In this document: positions 26,513 to 34,186 of the stretch, in pieces
Numbering within the stretch: position 1 is the first letter of the stretch
Layout: each line of letters starts with the position of its first letter
Source: an uncultured Bacteroidales bacterium
GTDB lineage: Bacteria; Bacteroidota; Bacteroidia; Bacteroidales; F082
Assembly: GCA_937896895.1 (NCBI GenBank)
Contig: CALBNV010000012.1
Location: 1 to 64,000 of the forward strand
Length of the DNA: 64,000 nucleotides
Direction of reading: 5' to 3'
Made by a program: the position numbers and the translations under genes
The notes under the pieces: generated by a model
Seen by the model: the letters and a program-made list of their open reading frames with translations, nothing else
Told to the model about the DNA's origin: nothing
Database searches by the model: none

Positions 26513-27493
26513 ATGGAACTAATTCTCAACACTTTCGGAACCTCCCTCAACCGCGATAACGAGGGCTTTGTGATTACATACAAAGATGGACAGCAACGTC
26601 TGCCAGTGACTGGAATCTCGTCTATTCAGCTGAGCAAAGGCGCCCAGATAACCAGCGATGCGGTGCTGCTGGCCATTGAAAACGAAATCGAAGTCATCTT
26701 CACCGACCGCTCGGGAAACCCCGTCGGACGGATATGGAGCCCGAAGTATGGCTCGATATCCACTATCCGCAAAGGCCAGCTTAATTTCTCTTTCTCCCAC
26801 GACGCCGTCGATTGGATCAAGGAGGTCATCAGGCGCAAGATAGAAAACCAGCAGGCTCTTATCCTTATGATGAAACCCGAGGCGGGCGTGGAGTCTTGGC
26901 AGGTTGACAAGGCCGTGAACAGATTGGAAGACTACCGGACAAAAATCGCCGGACTGGATGGCGAAATCGTGTCAGACGTCGCCGCCACACTGCGCGGATG
27001 GGAGGGCGTCTCGTCCAAAATATATTTCGAGATGCTCAACCTCTATATACCCGAACACCTGCGCTTCGAGCAACGGTCGCAACACCCGGCGATGGACCCC
27101 GTGAACGCACTGCTGAACTACGGCTACGGCCTCCTTTACGGCAAAATCGAGGGCGCACTCATCAAGGCGGGCATCGACCCTTACGTGGGCATCATGCACC
27201 GCGACAACTACAACCGCCCGGTGCTGGTATATGACGTGATTGAAATCTACAGGATCTGGATTGACTATGTGGTGTATAGTCTTGTCAAACAGAATGTTGT
27301 CACAGATGAATACTATTCGGTGAAAGAGGATGGCTCGTATTGGCTTGAGCCTCTGGGACGACGAGTGCTCATACAGTCGGTGAACGATTATCTGGAAGAT
27401 GTGATTGAGCTGCAGGGCGTGGAGCGCAGCCGCAGTTACCAGATACAGCTGTACGCTCAAAAACTGGCTCAGATATTCAAAAAACACGAATAG
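26513..27493 (+). CDS. cas1: CRISPR integrase Cas1
   Basis: The 326-aa protein matches Cas1 of type I/III systems: beta-rich N-terminus (ELILNTFGTSLNRDNEGF), then the helical catalytic domain with the metal ligands in the patterns EG (KIEGALIKAGIDP), GIMHRDNYNRPVLVYDVIE. The conserved Glu-His-Asp set appears as E in GLLYGKIEGAL, H in GIMHRD and D/E in VYDVIE. It is not fused to a reverse transcriptase. The start is ATG 26513; a TTG at 26504 is possible. Confidence 0.95.
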   Translation: MELILNTFGTSLNRDNEGFVITYKDGQQRLPVTGISSIQLSKGAQITSDAVLLAIENEIEVIFTDRSGNPVGRIWSPKYGSISTIRKGQLNFSFSHDAVDWIKEVIRRKIENQQALILMMKPEAGVESWQVDKAVNRLEDYRTKIAGLDGEIVSDVAATLRGWEGVSSKIYFEMLNLYIPEHLRFEQRSQHPAMDPVNALLNYGYGLLYGKIEGALIKAGIDPYVGIMHRDNYNRPVLVYDVIEIYRIWIDYVVYSLVKQNVVTDEYYSVKEDGSYWLEPLGRRVLIQSVNDYLEDVIELQGVERSRSYQIQLYAQKLAQIFKKHE

Positions 27494-27507
27494 GGGAGGA
27501 ATAGGAT

Positions 27508-28530
27508 ATGTTGCACGCAGGGAAAAATGTTGCAAGTACTACAGAACCTCTCAAAAAGGTGACGTTGGACTACATATATAACAGCATCAGAAACCCGAAA
27601 CCCGAAATTCAGAATCTTATCCGGCGCCTGCGCATCGTCAGGGATGTTGACGCCAAGAGCTACGCCCAGTTGAAACGCGGCTTGCCATATATGGTGTGCG
27701 GCTCATTCAACCCGCCGTTCCGCAAGAACGAGAATTTCGCCTATACGGAATATTTCTTCGTGGACATCGACCACATTGAAGCGAAGGGCATGGTGATTAA
27801 GCAGCTCAGGGCGCAAATCCAGGCTGACGGCAGGGTGGTGATGGCGTTCCTGTCGCCGAGCGAAGACGGGCTGAAGGTGCTTTTCAAGTTCAAGGAACGC
27901 TGCTATGATGCTGGTGTCTATTCGCTGTTTTACAAGTCGTTCGTGAAACAGTTCTCACAGCAATACGGCCTCGAACAGGTGCTGGATGCGAAGACATGCG
28001 ATGTGAGCCGTGCCTGCTTCATCAGCATGGACCCTGACGTGTATTATAATCAGGATGCACAGCCTGTCGATTGGAACCAATATCTGGCTTTCGACAACCC
28101 GCAGGAGCTGTTCTCGCAGAAGCACGGCCTTGAAGCGGAGATGAAGGAGACGCAGAAACGGCAGAAACAGGAGGAGAGGGCGGCTAAGGACGCGGATCCT
28201 GACGCCGCTGAAATATTGAAGATAAAGGAACTGCTGAAGCTTCGCGCGACACCGAAGGAACGGGCGGAGGCATACGTCCCCGAACAGCTGAATGAGGTGA
28301 TCGGGGACGTGAAGAGAAACATAGAGGAGACGGGCGTGCAGGTGACCGAGATCCTGAACATCAACTACGGGAAGAAAATCCGCATGAAGCTGGGGCTTCG
28401 TCAGGCGGAGGTGAACCTGTTTTACGGGAAGCGCGGTTTCAGCGTGGTAAAGTCGCCGCGCAGCGGCACAAATGCAGAGCTGAATGACCTGTGCGCCGAC
28501 ATCATCAGCGGATACGTAATGCAACTGTGA
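27508..28530 (+). CDS. CRISPR-associated primase-polymerase (BT4734/VirE-N-like AEP)
   Basis: The 340-aa protein shows the archaeo-eukaryotic primase pattern of the BT4734/VirE_N group: the catalytic D-h-D motif YFFVDIDHIE (Asp86, Asp88), a middle motif FLSPSEDGLKVLFKFK (residues 114-129), and DVSRACFISMDPDVYYN (Asp165, Arg168). The last 140 residues are charged and helical with no recognised helicase. It lies between cas1 and cas2, a place normally free of other genes, and has an unusually good Shine-Dalgarno-like AGGGGAGGA just upstream. A role in copying or priming acquisition substrates is inference. Confidence 0.82.
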   Translation: MLHAGKNVASTTEPLKKVTLDYIYNSIRNPKPEIQNLIRRLRIVRDVDAKSYAQLKRGLPYMVCGSFNPPFRKNENFAYTEYFFVDIDHIEAKGMVIKQLRAQIQADGRVVMAFLSPSEDGLKVLFKFKERCYDAGVYSLFYKSFVKQFSQQYGLEQVLDAKTCDVSRACFISMDPDVYYNQDAQPVDWNQYLAFDNPQELFSQKHGLEAEMKETQKRQKQEERAAKDADPDAAEILKIKELLKLRATPKERAEAYVPEQLNEVIGDVKRNIEETGVQVTEILNINYGKKIRMKLGLRQAEVNLFYGKRGFSVVKSPRSGTNAELNDLCADIISGYVMQL

Positions 28531-28531
28531 C

Positions 28532-29017
28532 ATGGGGCGGAGGAAGAAGGCTTACGATTACATTGACGCATTGCAGAAGATAGCGGCGGCGGGGCTGGAA
28601 GGCTCCCCGGCTCCCAACAGGGAACTGAATGGAGATGAAACGGACAGGCTGCTGCCGTTGGAGGAACGTGCGAGAAATATTTTGGGATTGGTCAACAACA
28701 ATAAAAAAAGGATAGGAAGAATGTTGTTCTTTGTGATGTATGATATTGAAAGCAATAAGGTTCGCCGGTATGTGGTGAAGTATTTAGAGCGGCAGGGGTG
28801 CACCCGCATACAGAAGTCGATTTTCCTGGCCGACCTGGAGATGTCGAAGTTCAACGAGATAAAGAACGACCTGGCGGAGGTGCAGGCCGTGTATGAGAAC
28901 AACGACAGCATCTTGGTTGTGCCGATAACGACGGAGTATCTGCGTTCCATGAAAATCATAGGCCAGAACATCGACATTGACGTCATCACACACAGCAGGA
29001 ACACACTTTTCTTTTGA
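28532..29017 (+). CDS. cas2: Cas2 with N-terminal extension
   Basis: The C-terminal 98 residues are a complete Cas2: MLFFVMYDIESNKVRRYV, GCTRIQKSIFLADL and VVPITTEYLRSMKIIG. The ORF starts 63 codons earlier with a basic MGRRKKAYDYIDALQKIAAA and a linker GLEGSPAPNRELNGDETD. The first ATG follows the PrimPol stop by one base, which supports its use, but an internal ATG at 28721 preceded by AGGATAGGAAG would yield a normal-size Cas2. Both products are possible. Cas2 forms the central dimer of the Cas1-Cas2 integrase. Confidence 0.9.
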   Translation: MGRRKKAYDYIDALQKIAAAGLEGSPAPNRELNGDETDRLLPLEERARNILGLVNNNKKRIGRMLFFVMYDIESNKVRRYVVKYLERQGCTRIQKSIFLADLEMSKFNEIKNDLAEVQAVYENNDSILVVPITTEYLRSMKIIGQNIDIDVITHSRNTLFF

Positions 29018-29056
29018 GTGCGGGACAATAATTGTGGTGTTCTGGTTAAATTGTTC

Positions 29057-29086
29057 TTTGGCATATTGAAAAATAGATTATCTTTG
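29057..29086 (+). promoter_or_regulatory. Leader promoter of the CRISPR array
   Basis: TTTG (29057-29060), 18 bases, then TATCTTTG (29079-29086) matches the Bacteroidota promoter closely. It lies about 100 bases before the first repeat, within the AT-rich 169-base leader between cas2 and the array. This sets array transcription on the plus strand, consistent with the degenerate repeat being at the far end. Confidence 0.7.
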
Positions 29087-29186
29087 CGCGTTCAAAACGA
29101 TGTACCTTTTTTTGAAGAAAAAACGGTGGTGCAAGCGTTGTTTTGGATGTTAATTTGTTGAACAGTAATATGATGAAAATTTTGCC

Positions 29187-29590
29187 CTCACAGAGTCACT
29201 TCCATTAAAACAAGGATTAAGACATGTGACCAAATTCTTCTGTTGTACAAACTTTATATCCCTCACAGAGTCACTTCCATTAAAACAAGGATTAAGACTC
29301 TTTTTTGACATTGCCGACACGGCAGTCAATGTCCTCTCACAGAGTCACTTCCATTAAAACAAGGATTAAGACTTTTGTGATGCTGTTGATTACGATTTCA
29401 GTTGTTGTACTCACAGAGTCACTTCCATTAAAACAAGGATTAAGACGTTTCCTTTGTGATGCTGTTGATCACGATTTCAGTTGTCTCACAGAGTCACTTC
29501 CATTAAAACAAGGATTAAGACAACTTTATATTTTCCATTTTTTTTGAAATTTTAAAAACTCACAGAGTCACTTCCATTAAAACAAGGATT
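29187..29590 (+). CRISPR. CRISPR array, five 37-nt repeats plus one degenerate repeat, five spacers
   Basis: The repeat begins CTCACAGAGTCACTTCC and ends AAGGATTAAGAC. Copies start at 29187, 29262, 29336, 29410 and 29485 and are identical over 37 nt. A sixth at 29559 matches for 32 nt, then diverges (GCTG in place of AAGAC), marking the leader-distal end. Spacers are 29224-29261 (38 nt), 29299-29335 (37), 29373-29409 (37), 29447-29484 (38) and 29522-29558 (37). The predicted crRNA 5' tag is ATTAAGAC. Spacers 3 and 4 share a 32-nt core with one mismatch. The array is short for a full type III locus. Confidence 0.98.
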
Positions 29591-29903
29591 GCTGTCTGTG
29601 GAATCGTTTTGAGGCTTGTCCGCTTTTGCCGAACATAAGCCGGAAATTCTAAGTACAGCTGACAACAAATCTGAGATTTTTCCAGAATTATTCCGACACC
29701 TCTTTAATTGAAAAAACAACAATTTTATTGATTGTTGCAAAACTCACTTACAATCCGGAAAAATGTAAATATATTCGTCTTTGGAGTGCAAAACAAAATG
29801 AAATTTTCACCGCGAAGCCGTCCTTTGCCGAATGCTTAATTGTTATTTTAATATAAAATACTGATAATCATTATGGTAAATCCATTTCTTTTGTAATGTC
29901 TTT
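29591..29903. other. Gap between array and SulP gene
   Basis: About 310 bases of AT-rich sequence with no convincing gene. The only structure noted is a 7-bp inverted repeat (CAACAAT at 29717-29723 and ATTGTTG at 29731-29737) that could terminate the array transcript, but it lacks a T-tract. No further repeat units or anti-repeat are visible. Confidence 0.5.
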
Positions 29904-29937
29904 TTTGTCACTCCAATTCAAAAAAACACTATTTTTG
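29904..29937 (+). promoter_or_regulatory. Promoter of SulP transporter gene
   Basis: TTTG (29904-29907) and TATTTTTG (29930-29937) separated by 22 bases, about 48 bases before the ATG at 29985. Confidence 0.5.
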
Positions 29938-29984
29938 CGCCTTCAAAATTTCGAGATTAATTCATTAAATTTATTTGATTGAAA

Positions 29985-31676
29985 ATGGTGTTTCAACCCA
30001 AACTTTTTACGTGTCTGAAAAATTACAGCAAGGCTCAGTTTTCTGCTGATGCGATGGCTGGAATCATTGTCGGCATTGTGGCTTTGCCGCTCGCAATCGC
30101 ATTCGGTATAGCGTCAGGCGTAGGTCCGACGGAAGGCCTCGTGACGGCGATAATAGCCGGTTTCATAATCTCGCTACTTGGCGGCAGCAAGGTGCAGATC
30201 GGAGGCCCGACAGGCGCTTTCATCGTCATCATCTACGGAATCATACAGCAGCACGGTCTCGGCGGCCTGATGATTGCCACGATGATGGCCGGTGTGCTGC
30301 TTATCCTTATAGGTGCGTTCAAACTCGGGAACGTCATCAAATTCGTGCCGTATCCCGTCGTCGTCGGCTTCACCGGCGGCATCGCACTGACCATTTTCTC
30401 GACGCAGATGAACGACCTTTTCGGTTTCGGCATCGAAAAAGTGCCGGCAAACTTCATCGACAAATGGATCTGTTATTTCCAGAATGTGACGCATGTCAAC
30501 TGGTGGGCGTTCGGCATCGGCCTCGTCAGCCTGTTGATTATCAGGTACAGCTCGAAGATCTCGAAGAAGATTCCGGGGTCGCTTGTCGCAATTGTCGTGA
30601 TGACTTTCGTGGCTTGGGTTCTCAAGAGTTTCTGCGGCGTGACGACGATCACCACCATCGGGGACTTATATGAACTCCCGACTTCGATTCCGGCTCCAAA
30701 ACTCCCTGAAATAGATTATGGTGAAAGCGGGAACTTGCTCGGGCTGATGCGCGATCTTTTCCCGTCGGCGTTCACGATAGCCATGCTCGGCGCGATAGAG
30801 TCGTTGCTTTCCGCGATGGTCGCCGACGGTGTCATCGGTGACAAGCACAACTCAAACACCGAACTCATAGCGCAGGGAGTCGCTAATATCGCCACTCCGC
30901 TGTTCGGCGGCATTCCCGCCACAGGCGCCATCGCAAGGACGATGACAAACATCAACAACGGCGGTAAGACTCCGGTTGCGGGTTTGATTCACGCCGTCGT
31001 CTTGCTGCTGGTTCTCTTGCTGTTAGGCCGTCTCGTCGGTCTCATCCCGATGCCGTGCCTCGCCGCGGTTCTGATTATGGTCTCATATAACATGAGCGGC
31101 TGGCGCACGTTCAGGATGCTCGCCAAGAACCCGAAGGCCGACTTCGCGGTGCTGTTCGTCACGTTCTTGCTGACAGTCATCTTCGACCTCACCGTCGCCA
31201 TCGAGGTCGGTCTCATCGCATCAATCGCCTTGTTCTTGAAACGCACCAACGAGGCGACTGTAATCCGTTCATTCACAAATGAAATCGATCCGGGCGACAA
31301 CATCGACGTTGCCGTTCATGAAGAGAAGCTCATCATCCCGGAGGGAGTTGAGGTTTATGAGATTGACGGCCCTTATTTCTTCGGAATAGCCAATAAATTC
31401 GACGAGATTGCGAAGGCGGTTGTCGGAAAGGAGTACAAGGTCCGTATCATCAGGATGAGAAAGGTCTCGTTCATCGACAGCACCGGCATCCACAACCTCG
31501 AGCTGCTCTGCGAAGGCTGCAAACGCAACGGCATGACGGTGGTGCTTTCAGGTGTCAACGTCCATGTGAGGGAGACTTTGGACAAGGCCGGTGTCATCAA
31601 GAAACTCGGTGCCGAGAACGTCTGCTCGCATATCAATTTCGCATTGAAGAGAGCCGAGGAGATTGTTGGTAAATAA
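29985..31676 (+). CDS. SulP-family anion transporter with STAS domain
   Basis: The 563-aa inner-membrane protein has ten or more hydrophobic segments, the SulP signature at the start (DAMAGIIVGIVALPLAIAFG), and a C-terminal STAS domain from about residue 440 (VYEIDGPYFFGIANKFDE, RKVSFIDSTGIHNLELL). SulP proteins carry sulfate, bicarbonate or dicarboxylates; the substrate cannot be told from sequence alone. The preferred start is the ATG at 29985; a TTG at 29979 is in frame. It stands alone with its own promoter and terminator. Confidence 0.92.
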   Translation: MVFQPKLFTCLKNYSKAQFSADAMAGIIVGIVALPLAIAFGIASGVGPTEGLVTAIIAGFIISLLGGSKVQIGGPTGAFIVIIYGIIQQHGLGGLMIATMMAGVLLILIGAFKLGNVIKFVPYPVVVGFTGGIALTIFSTQMNDLFGFGIEKVPANFIDKWICYFQNVTHVNWWAFGIGLVSLLIIRYSSKISKKIPGSLVAIVVMTFVAWVLKSFCGVTTITTIGDLYELPTSIPAPKLPEIDYGESGNLLGLMRDLFPSAFTIAMLGAIESLLSAMVADGVIGDKHNSNTELIAQGVANIATPLFGGIPATGAIARTMTNINNGGKTPVAGLIHAVVLLLVLLLLGRLVGLIPMPCLAAVLIMVSYNMSGWRTFRMLAKNPKADFAVLFVTFLLTVIFDLTVAIEVGLIASIALFLKRTNEATVIRSFTNEIDPGDNIDVAVHEEKLIIPEGVEVYEIDGPYFFGIANKFDEIAKAVVGKEYKVRIIRMRKVSFIDSTGIHNLELLCEGCKRNGMTVVLSGVNVHVRETLDKAGVIKKLGAENVCSHINFALKRAEEIVGK

Positions 31677-31699
31677 TTGTTATTTAATTGAATATGTTG

Positions 31700-31733
31700 A
31701 AGCCGTGGGTCGTTGGATTCTCACGGCTTTTTT
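31700..31733 (+). terminator. Rho-independent terminator after SulP gene
   Basis: AAGCCGTG (31700-31707) pairs with CACGGCTT (31722-31729) around a 14-base loop and is followed by a T-run, 24 bases after the SulP stop codon. Confidence 0.85.
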
Positions 31734-31746
31734 AATCATAAAAAAA

Positions 31747-32265
31747 TCACAGGCTATTCAAATCGATAGTGTCAATCCAGTTGCGGTAGTCTTTGAGGCT
31801 GACTTTGTTTTTCAAGCCCAAGTCGGCGATTTTCGCGCCGTGCGATGTGGCCATTTTCTTTGGGTTCGGGATGTAACCGGCGCGTGGCAGGTCGAGACGG
31901 TCGGCATCAAAACACGTGTCGATGGTCAGGATTCCGGTGCGGCTGTGTGTGGTGTGGCAATGACAGGCTGCGTACAGCATTTCAAATTGATTGTCAGACA
32001 CTTCGTAAAGTTTCCCTCTCATCTTCTTCGCGAGTTCCGCACCGCGCGGGCCGTGTTCTTCGTCGTGGAAGTCGTTGAAACGCATGGAGTCGTGGAAAAG
32101 TGCGAAAAGCCTGACAACGGTCTCGTCAGCGCCATTAAGTTTCGCCAGAAGAAGGCCGTTGCGCTCGACATATTTCCAGTGTTCAGGGCCGTGGATTGAA
32201 GTCGGCTCGAGGATGTTGTGCTCCGCGACAAAACTGCGGATTTTCTCATAATCAATGTCTTTCAT
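31747..32265 (-). CDS. HD-domain hydrolase
   Basis: The 172-aa protein has the HD superfamily pattern: HGPEHWKYVERNG (first His), LFALFHDSMRFNDFHDEEHG (His-Asp and further metal ligands) and DTCFDADRLDLPRAGY (final Asp). It is likely a metal-dependent phosphohydrolase on nucleotides or similar phosphate esters. It faces the vsr gene across a short divergent promoter region. Substrate unknown. Confidence 0.85.
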   Translation of the reverse strand: MKDIDYEKIRSFVAEHNILEPTSIHGPEHWKYVERNGLLLAKLNGADETVVRLFALFHDSMRFNDFHDEEHGPRGAELAKKMRGKLYEVSDNQFEMLYAACHCHTTHSRTGILTIDTCFDADRLDLPRAGYIPNPKKMATSHGAKIADLGLKNKVSLKDYRNWIDTIDLNSL

Positions 32266-32285
32266 ATAGTTGTGATTTTAAGGCG

Positions 32286-32334
32286 CAAAAATAAGTAAAA
32301 ACATAATATCGTTCAACAAATATTTCTATTTTTG
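32286..32334. promoter_or_regulatory. Divergent -7 boxes for HD hydrolase and vsr
   Basis: CAAAAATA (32286-32293) reads TATTTTTG on the minus strand for the HD gene, and TATTTTTG (32327-32334) serves vsr on the plus strand. Both fit the Bacteroidota -7 consensus; -33 elements are not clear. Confidence 0.45.
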
Positions 32335-32357
32335 CAAACATTATGAAATGTTGAAAA

Positions 32358-32867
32358 ATGCCCGATCCGTTGACACCAGAACAGCGACATCATTGCATGG
32401 CATCCATCCACGGGAAAGATACCAAGCCGGAGATTGTCGTGCGTAAATATTTGTGGAACAATGGTTTCAGATACAGGCTCAATCATCCGCGGCTGCCTGG
32501 GAAGCCTGATGTCGTCTTGAGAAAATACAGGACCTGCATTTTCATAAACGGATGTTTCTGGCATGGGCATGAAGGCTGCAAATCGTTTGTGATGCCGCGT
32601 TCAAATATTGATTTCTGGAAGGCGAAGATTGACAGAAACCGCCGGCGCGACATCGAGGTTCAGCTGAAACTCGCGGACATGGGCTGGCACCGCATCACGA
32701 TTTGGGAGTGTCAGTTGAAAAAAGATAGGAGGGAAGAGACCTTGAAAGGCTTGGTCTATACACTCGACTGTATCTTCCTGAATGACCATAAACCGAAGAA
32801 TTACAGCGACTTAAACGAATCACTGCCGATGGCGGCGGAGGAACAAGCATCTTACGGTGACAATTAG
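32358..32867 (+). CDS. vsr: Very short patch repair (Vsr) endonuclease, orphan
   Basis: The 169-aa protein matches Vsr throughout: RHHCMASIHGKDTKPEIVVR, LPGKPDVVLRKYRTCIFING, GCFWHGHEGC and IDRNRRRDIEVQ with WHRITIWECQ near the end. Vsr nicks at T:G mismatches arising from deamination of 5-methylcytosine made by a Dcm-type methyltransferase. No cytosine methyltransferase is encoded in this window, so it is an orphan here. It sits just upstream of the lysine operon but the operon has its own promoter. Confidence 0.93.
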   Translation: MPDPLTPEQRHHCMASIHGKDTKPEIVVRKYLWNNGFRYRLNHPRLPGKPDVVLRKYRTCIFINGCFWHGHEGCKSFVMPRSNIDFWKAKIDRNRRRDIEVQLKLADMGWHRITIWECQLKKDRREETLKGLVYTLDCIFLNDHKPKNYSDLNESLPMAAEEQASYGDN

Positions 32868-32937
32868 TTTCATTTATGTTGTCAAACATCAAGCCAAATT
32901 CCGCATTAATAAATAATAAATTAATTTGGTTAAAGCC

Positions 32938-32968
32938 TTTGTCATTTCAAAGAAAAGTTGTAAATTTG
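32938..32968 (+). promoter_or_regulatory. Promoter of the lysine-fermentation operon
   Basis: TTTG (32938-32941), 19 bases, TAAATTTG (32961-32968): an essentially perfect Bacteroidota promoter, about 50 bases before the CoA-transferase start. It is the strongest promoter match in the window. Confidence 0.75.
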
Positions 32969-33018
32969 CAAGCAAATTTTTAAAAAATTGAAGTTAAACA
33001 AATCAAATATTAACAGCT

Positions 33019-33669
33019 ATGAATAAGCAGATTACATTAGAGCAGGCCGTCGAGAGAGTACATGACGGCATGACTATCATGTTCGGCGGATTCCTCGGAG
33101 TGGGAAGCGCGGTTCAGATTATCGACGCTATCGTAGAAAAAGGCGTTAAAGACCTCACAATCATTGCGAACGACACGGCGTACGACGCTGTCGCGCACGG
33201 CAAGCTCGTTGCAAACCATCAGGTTAAGAAAGCCATCGTGTCGCACACAGGCACAAACAAAGAGACGGCGGCGCAGAAGAACGCCGGCACCCTTGAAGTC
33301 GAATACGTGCCGCAGGGCACGCTCGCGGAGCGCATCAGAGCCTACGGCGCAGGTCTCGGCGGAGTCCTCACCCCGACAGGTCTCGGCACCATCATTCAGG
33401 ACGGCAAGGAAATCGTGAAAGTTGACGGGAAAGACTACATCCTTGAGAAGCCTCTCAAGGCCGACATCGCCTTCCTCCGCGCTAACATCGTTGACGAGTT
33501 CGGCAACATGGTGTTCCTCGGCACGACAAACAACTTCAACCCGCTCATGGCAACAGCCGCCGACTACGTCGTCGTCGAGGCCGAAAAGCTCGTGAAGGTA
33601 GGCGAAATCAAACCGGAATGCGTCCACGCTTCAGGTATTTATGTTGACGGAATTTACGTGGAGAAGTAG
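33019..33669 (+). CDS. CoA-transferase alpha subunit (AtoD-like)
   Basis: The 216-aa protein is the alpha subunit of a family I CoA-transferase (acetoacetate/butyrate type). It shows the glycine-rich MFGGFLGVGSAVQIIDAIV, FLGTTNNFNPLMATAADYVV and VEYVPQGTLAERIRAYGAG features. In lysine fermentation such an enzyme transfers CoA between acetoacetate and butyryl- or acetyl-CoA. The catalytic Glu is on the beta subunit, whose gene normally follows or precedes directly but is not in this window. It is the first gene of the operon. The codon usage is rich in C-ending codons, suggesting high expression. Confidence 0.9.
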   Translation: MNKQITLEQAVERVHDGMTIMFGGFLGVGSAVQIIDAIVEKGVKDLTIIANDTAYDAVAHGKLVANHQVKKAIVSHTGTNKETAAQKNAGTLEVEYVPQGTLAERIRAYGAGLGGVLTPTGLGTIIQDGKEIVKVDGKDYILEKPLKADIAFLRANIVDEFGNMVFLGTTNNFNPLMATAADYVVVEAEKLVKVGEIKPECVHASGIYVDGIYVEK

Positions 33670-33776
33670 AAAGTTATAAAGTTATAAAGTTATAAAGTTT
33701 GAAAGTTCATAAAGTGGAAAGTTGTTAAGAACACGTTTATGATTTGAAAACTTTACAAACTAAAAAGTTCAAACAG

Positions 33777-34175
33777 ATGGAAAAAGAATATAGATCAATG
33801 CTCAGACTCCGCATGAGTGCGAAAGACGCTCACTACGGCGGAAACTTGGTTGACGGCGCACACATGGTTCATCTCTTCGGCGACGTCGCAACGGAATTAT
33901 TAATCATGACAGACGGTGACGAAGGTCTCTTCTGCGCGTATGACAACATCGAGTTCCTCGCTCCGGTTTACGCCGGCGACTACATCGAGGCGGAAGGCTG
34001 GGTCACCAAGATCGGCAACACGTCGCGCAAGATGGAGTTCGTGGCACGCAAGGTCATCGTCCCGCGTCCCGACATCTCGGACTCGGCGGCCGATGTCCTG
34101 GCGGAACCGATCATCGTGGCACGCGCGAGCGGCACATGCGTCGTGAAGAAAGAACAGCAGAGAATTAAAAGATAA
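33777..34175 (+). CDS. kal: 3-aminobutyryl-CoA ammonia lyase
   Basis: The 132-aa hot-dog-fold protein lies next to kce as in known lysine clusters. Features are RLRMSAKDAHYGGNLVDGAH near the start, and FCAYDNIEFLAPVYAGDYIE, typical of Kal. It removes ammonia from L-3-aminobutyryl-CoA to give crotonyl-CoA. The ATG at 33777 is chosen; an in-frame TTG at 33744 lies within a repetitive A/T tract and is unlikely. Confidence 0.92.
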   Translation: MEKEYRSMLRLRMSAKDAHYGGNLVDGAHMVHLFGDVATELLIMTDGDEGLFCAYDNIEFLAPVYAGDYIEAEGWVTKIGNTSRKMEFVARKVIVPRPDISDSAADVLAEPIIVARASGTCVVKKEQQRIKR

Positions 34176-34186
34176 AAACTACAGAA

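Noticed and set aside
13693..29017. Search for a reverse transcriptase or RT-Cas1 fusion
   Set aside because: No YADD/FADD-type motif seen; the extra gene between cas1 and cas2 has primase, not RT, motifs.
29305..29547. 80-codon ORF across the CRISPR array
   Set aside because: It is read from repeats and spacers, showing a repeated ESLPLKQGLR pattern from the repeat; no independent coding evidence.
29591..29978. Possible anti-repeat or tracrRNA near the array
   Set aside because: No match to the repeat longer than a few bases; type III systems do not need a tracrRNA.
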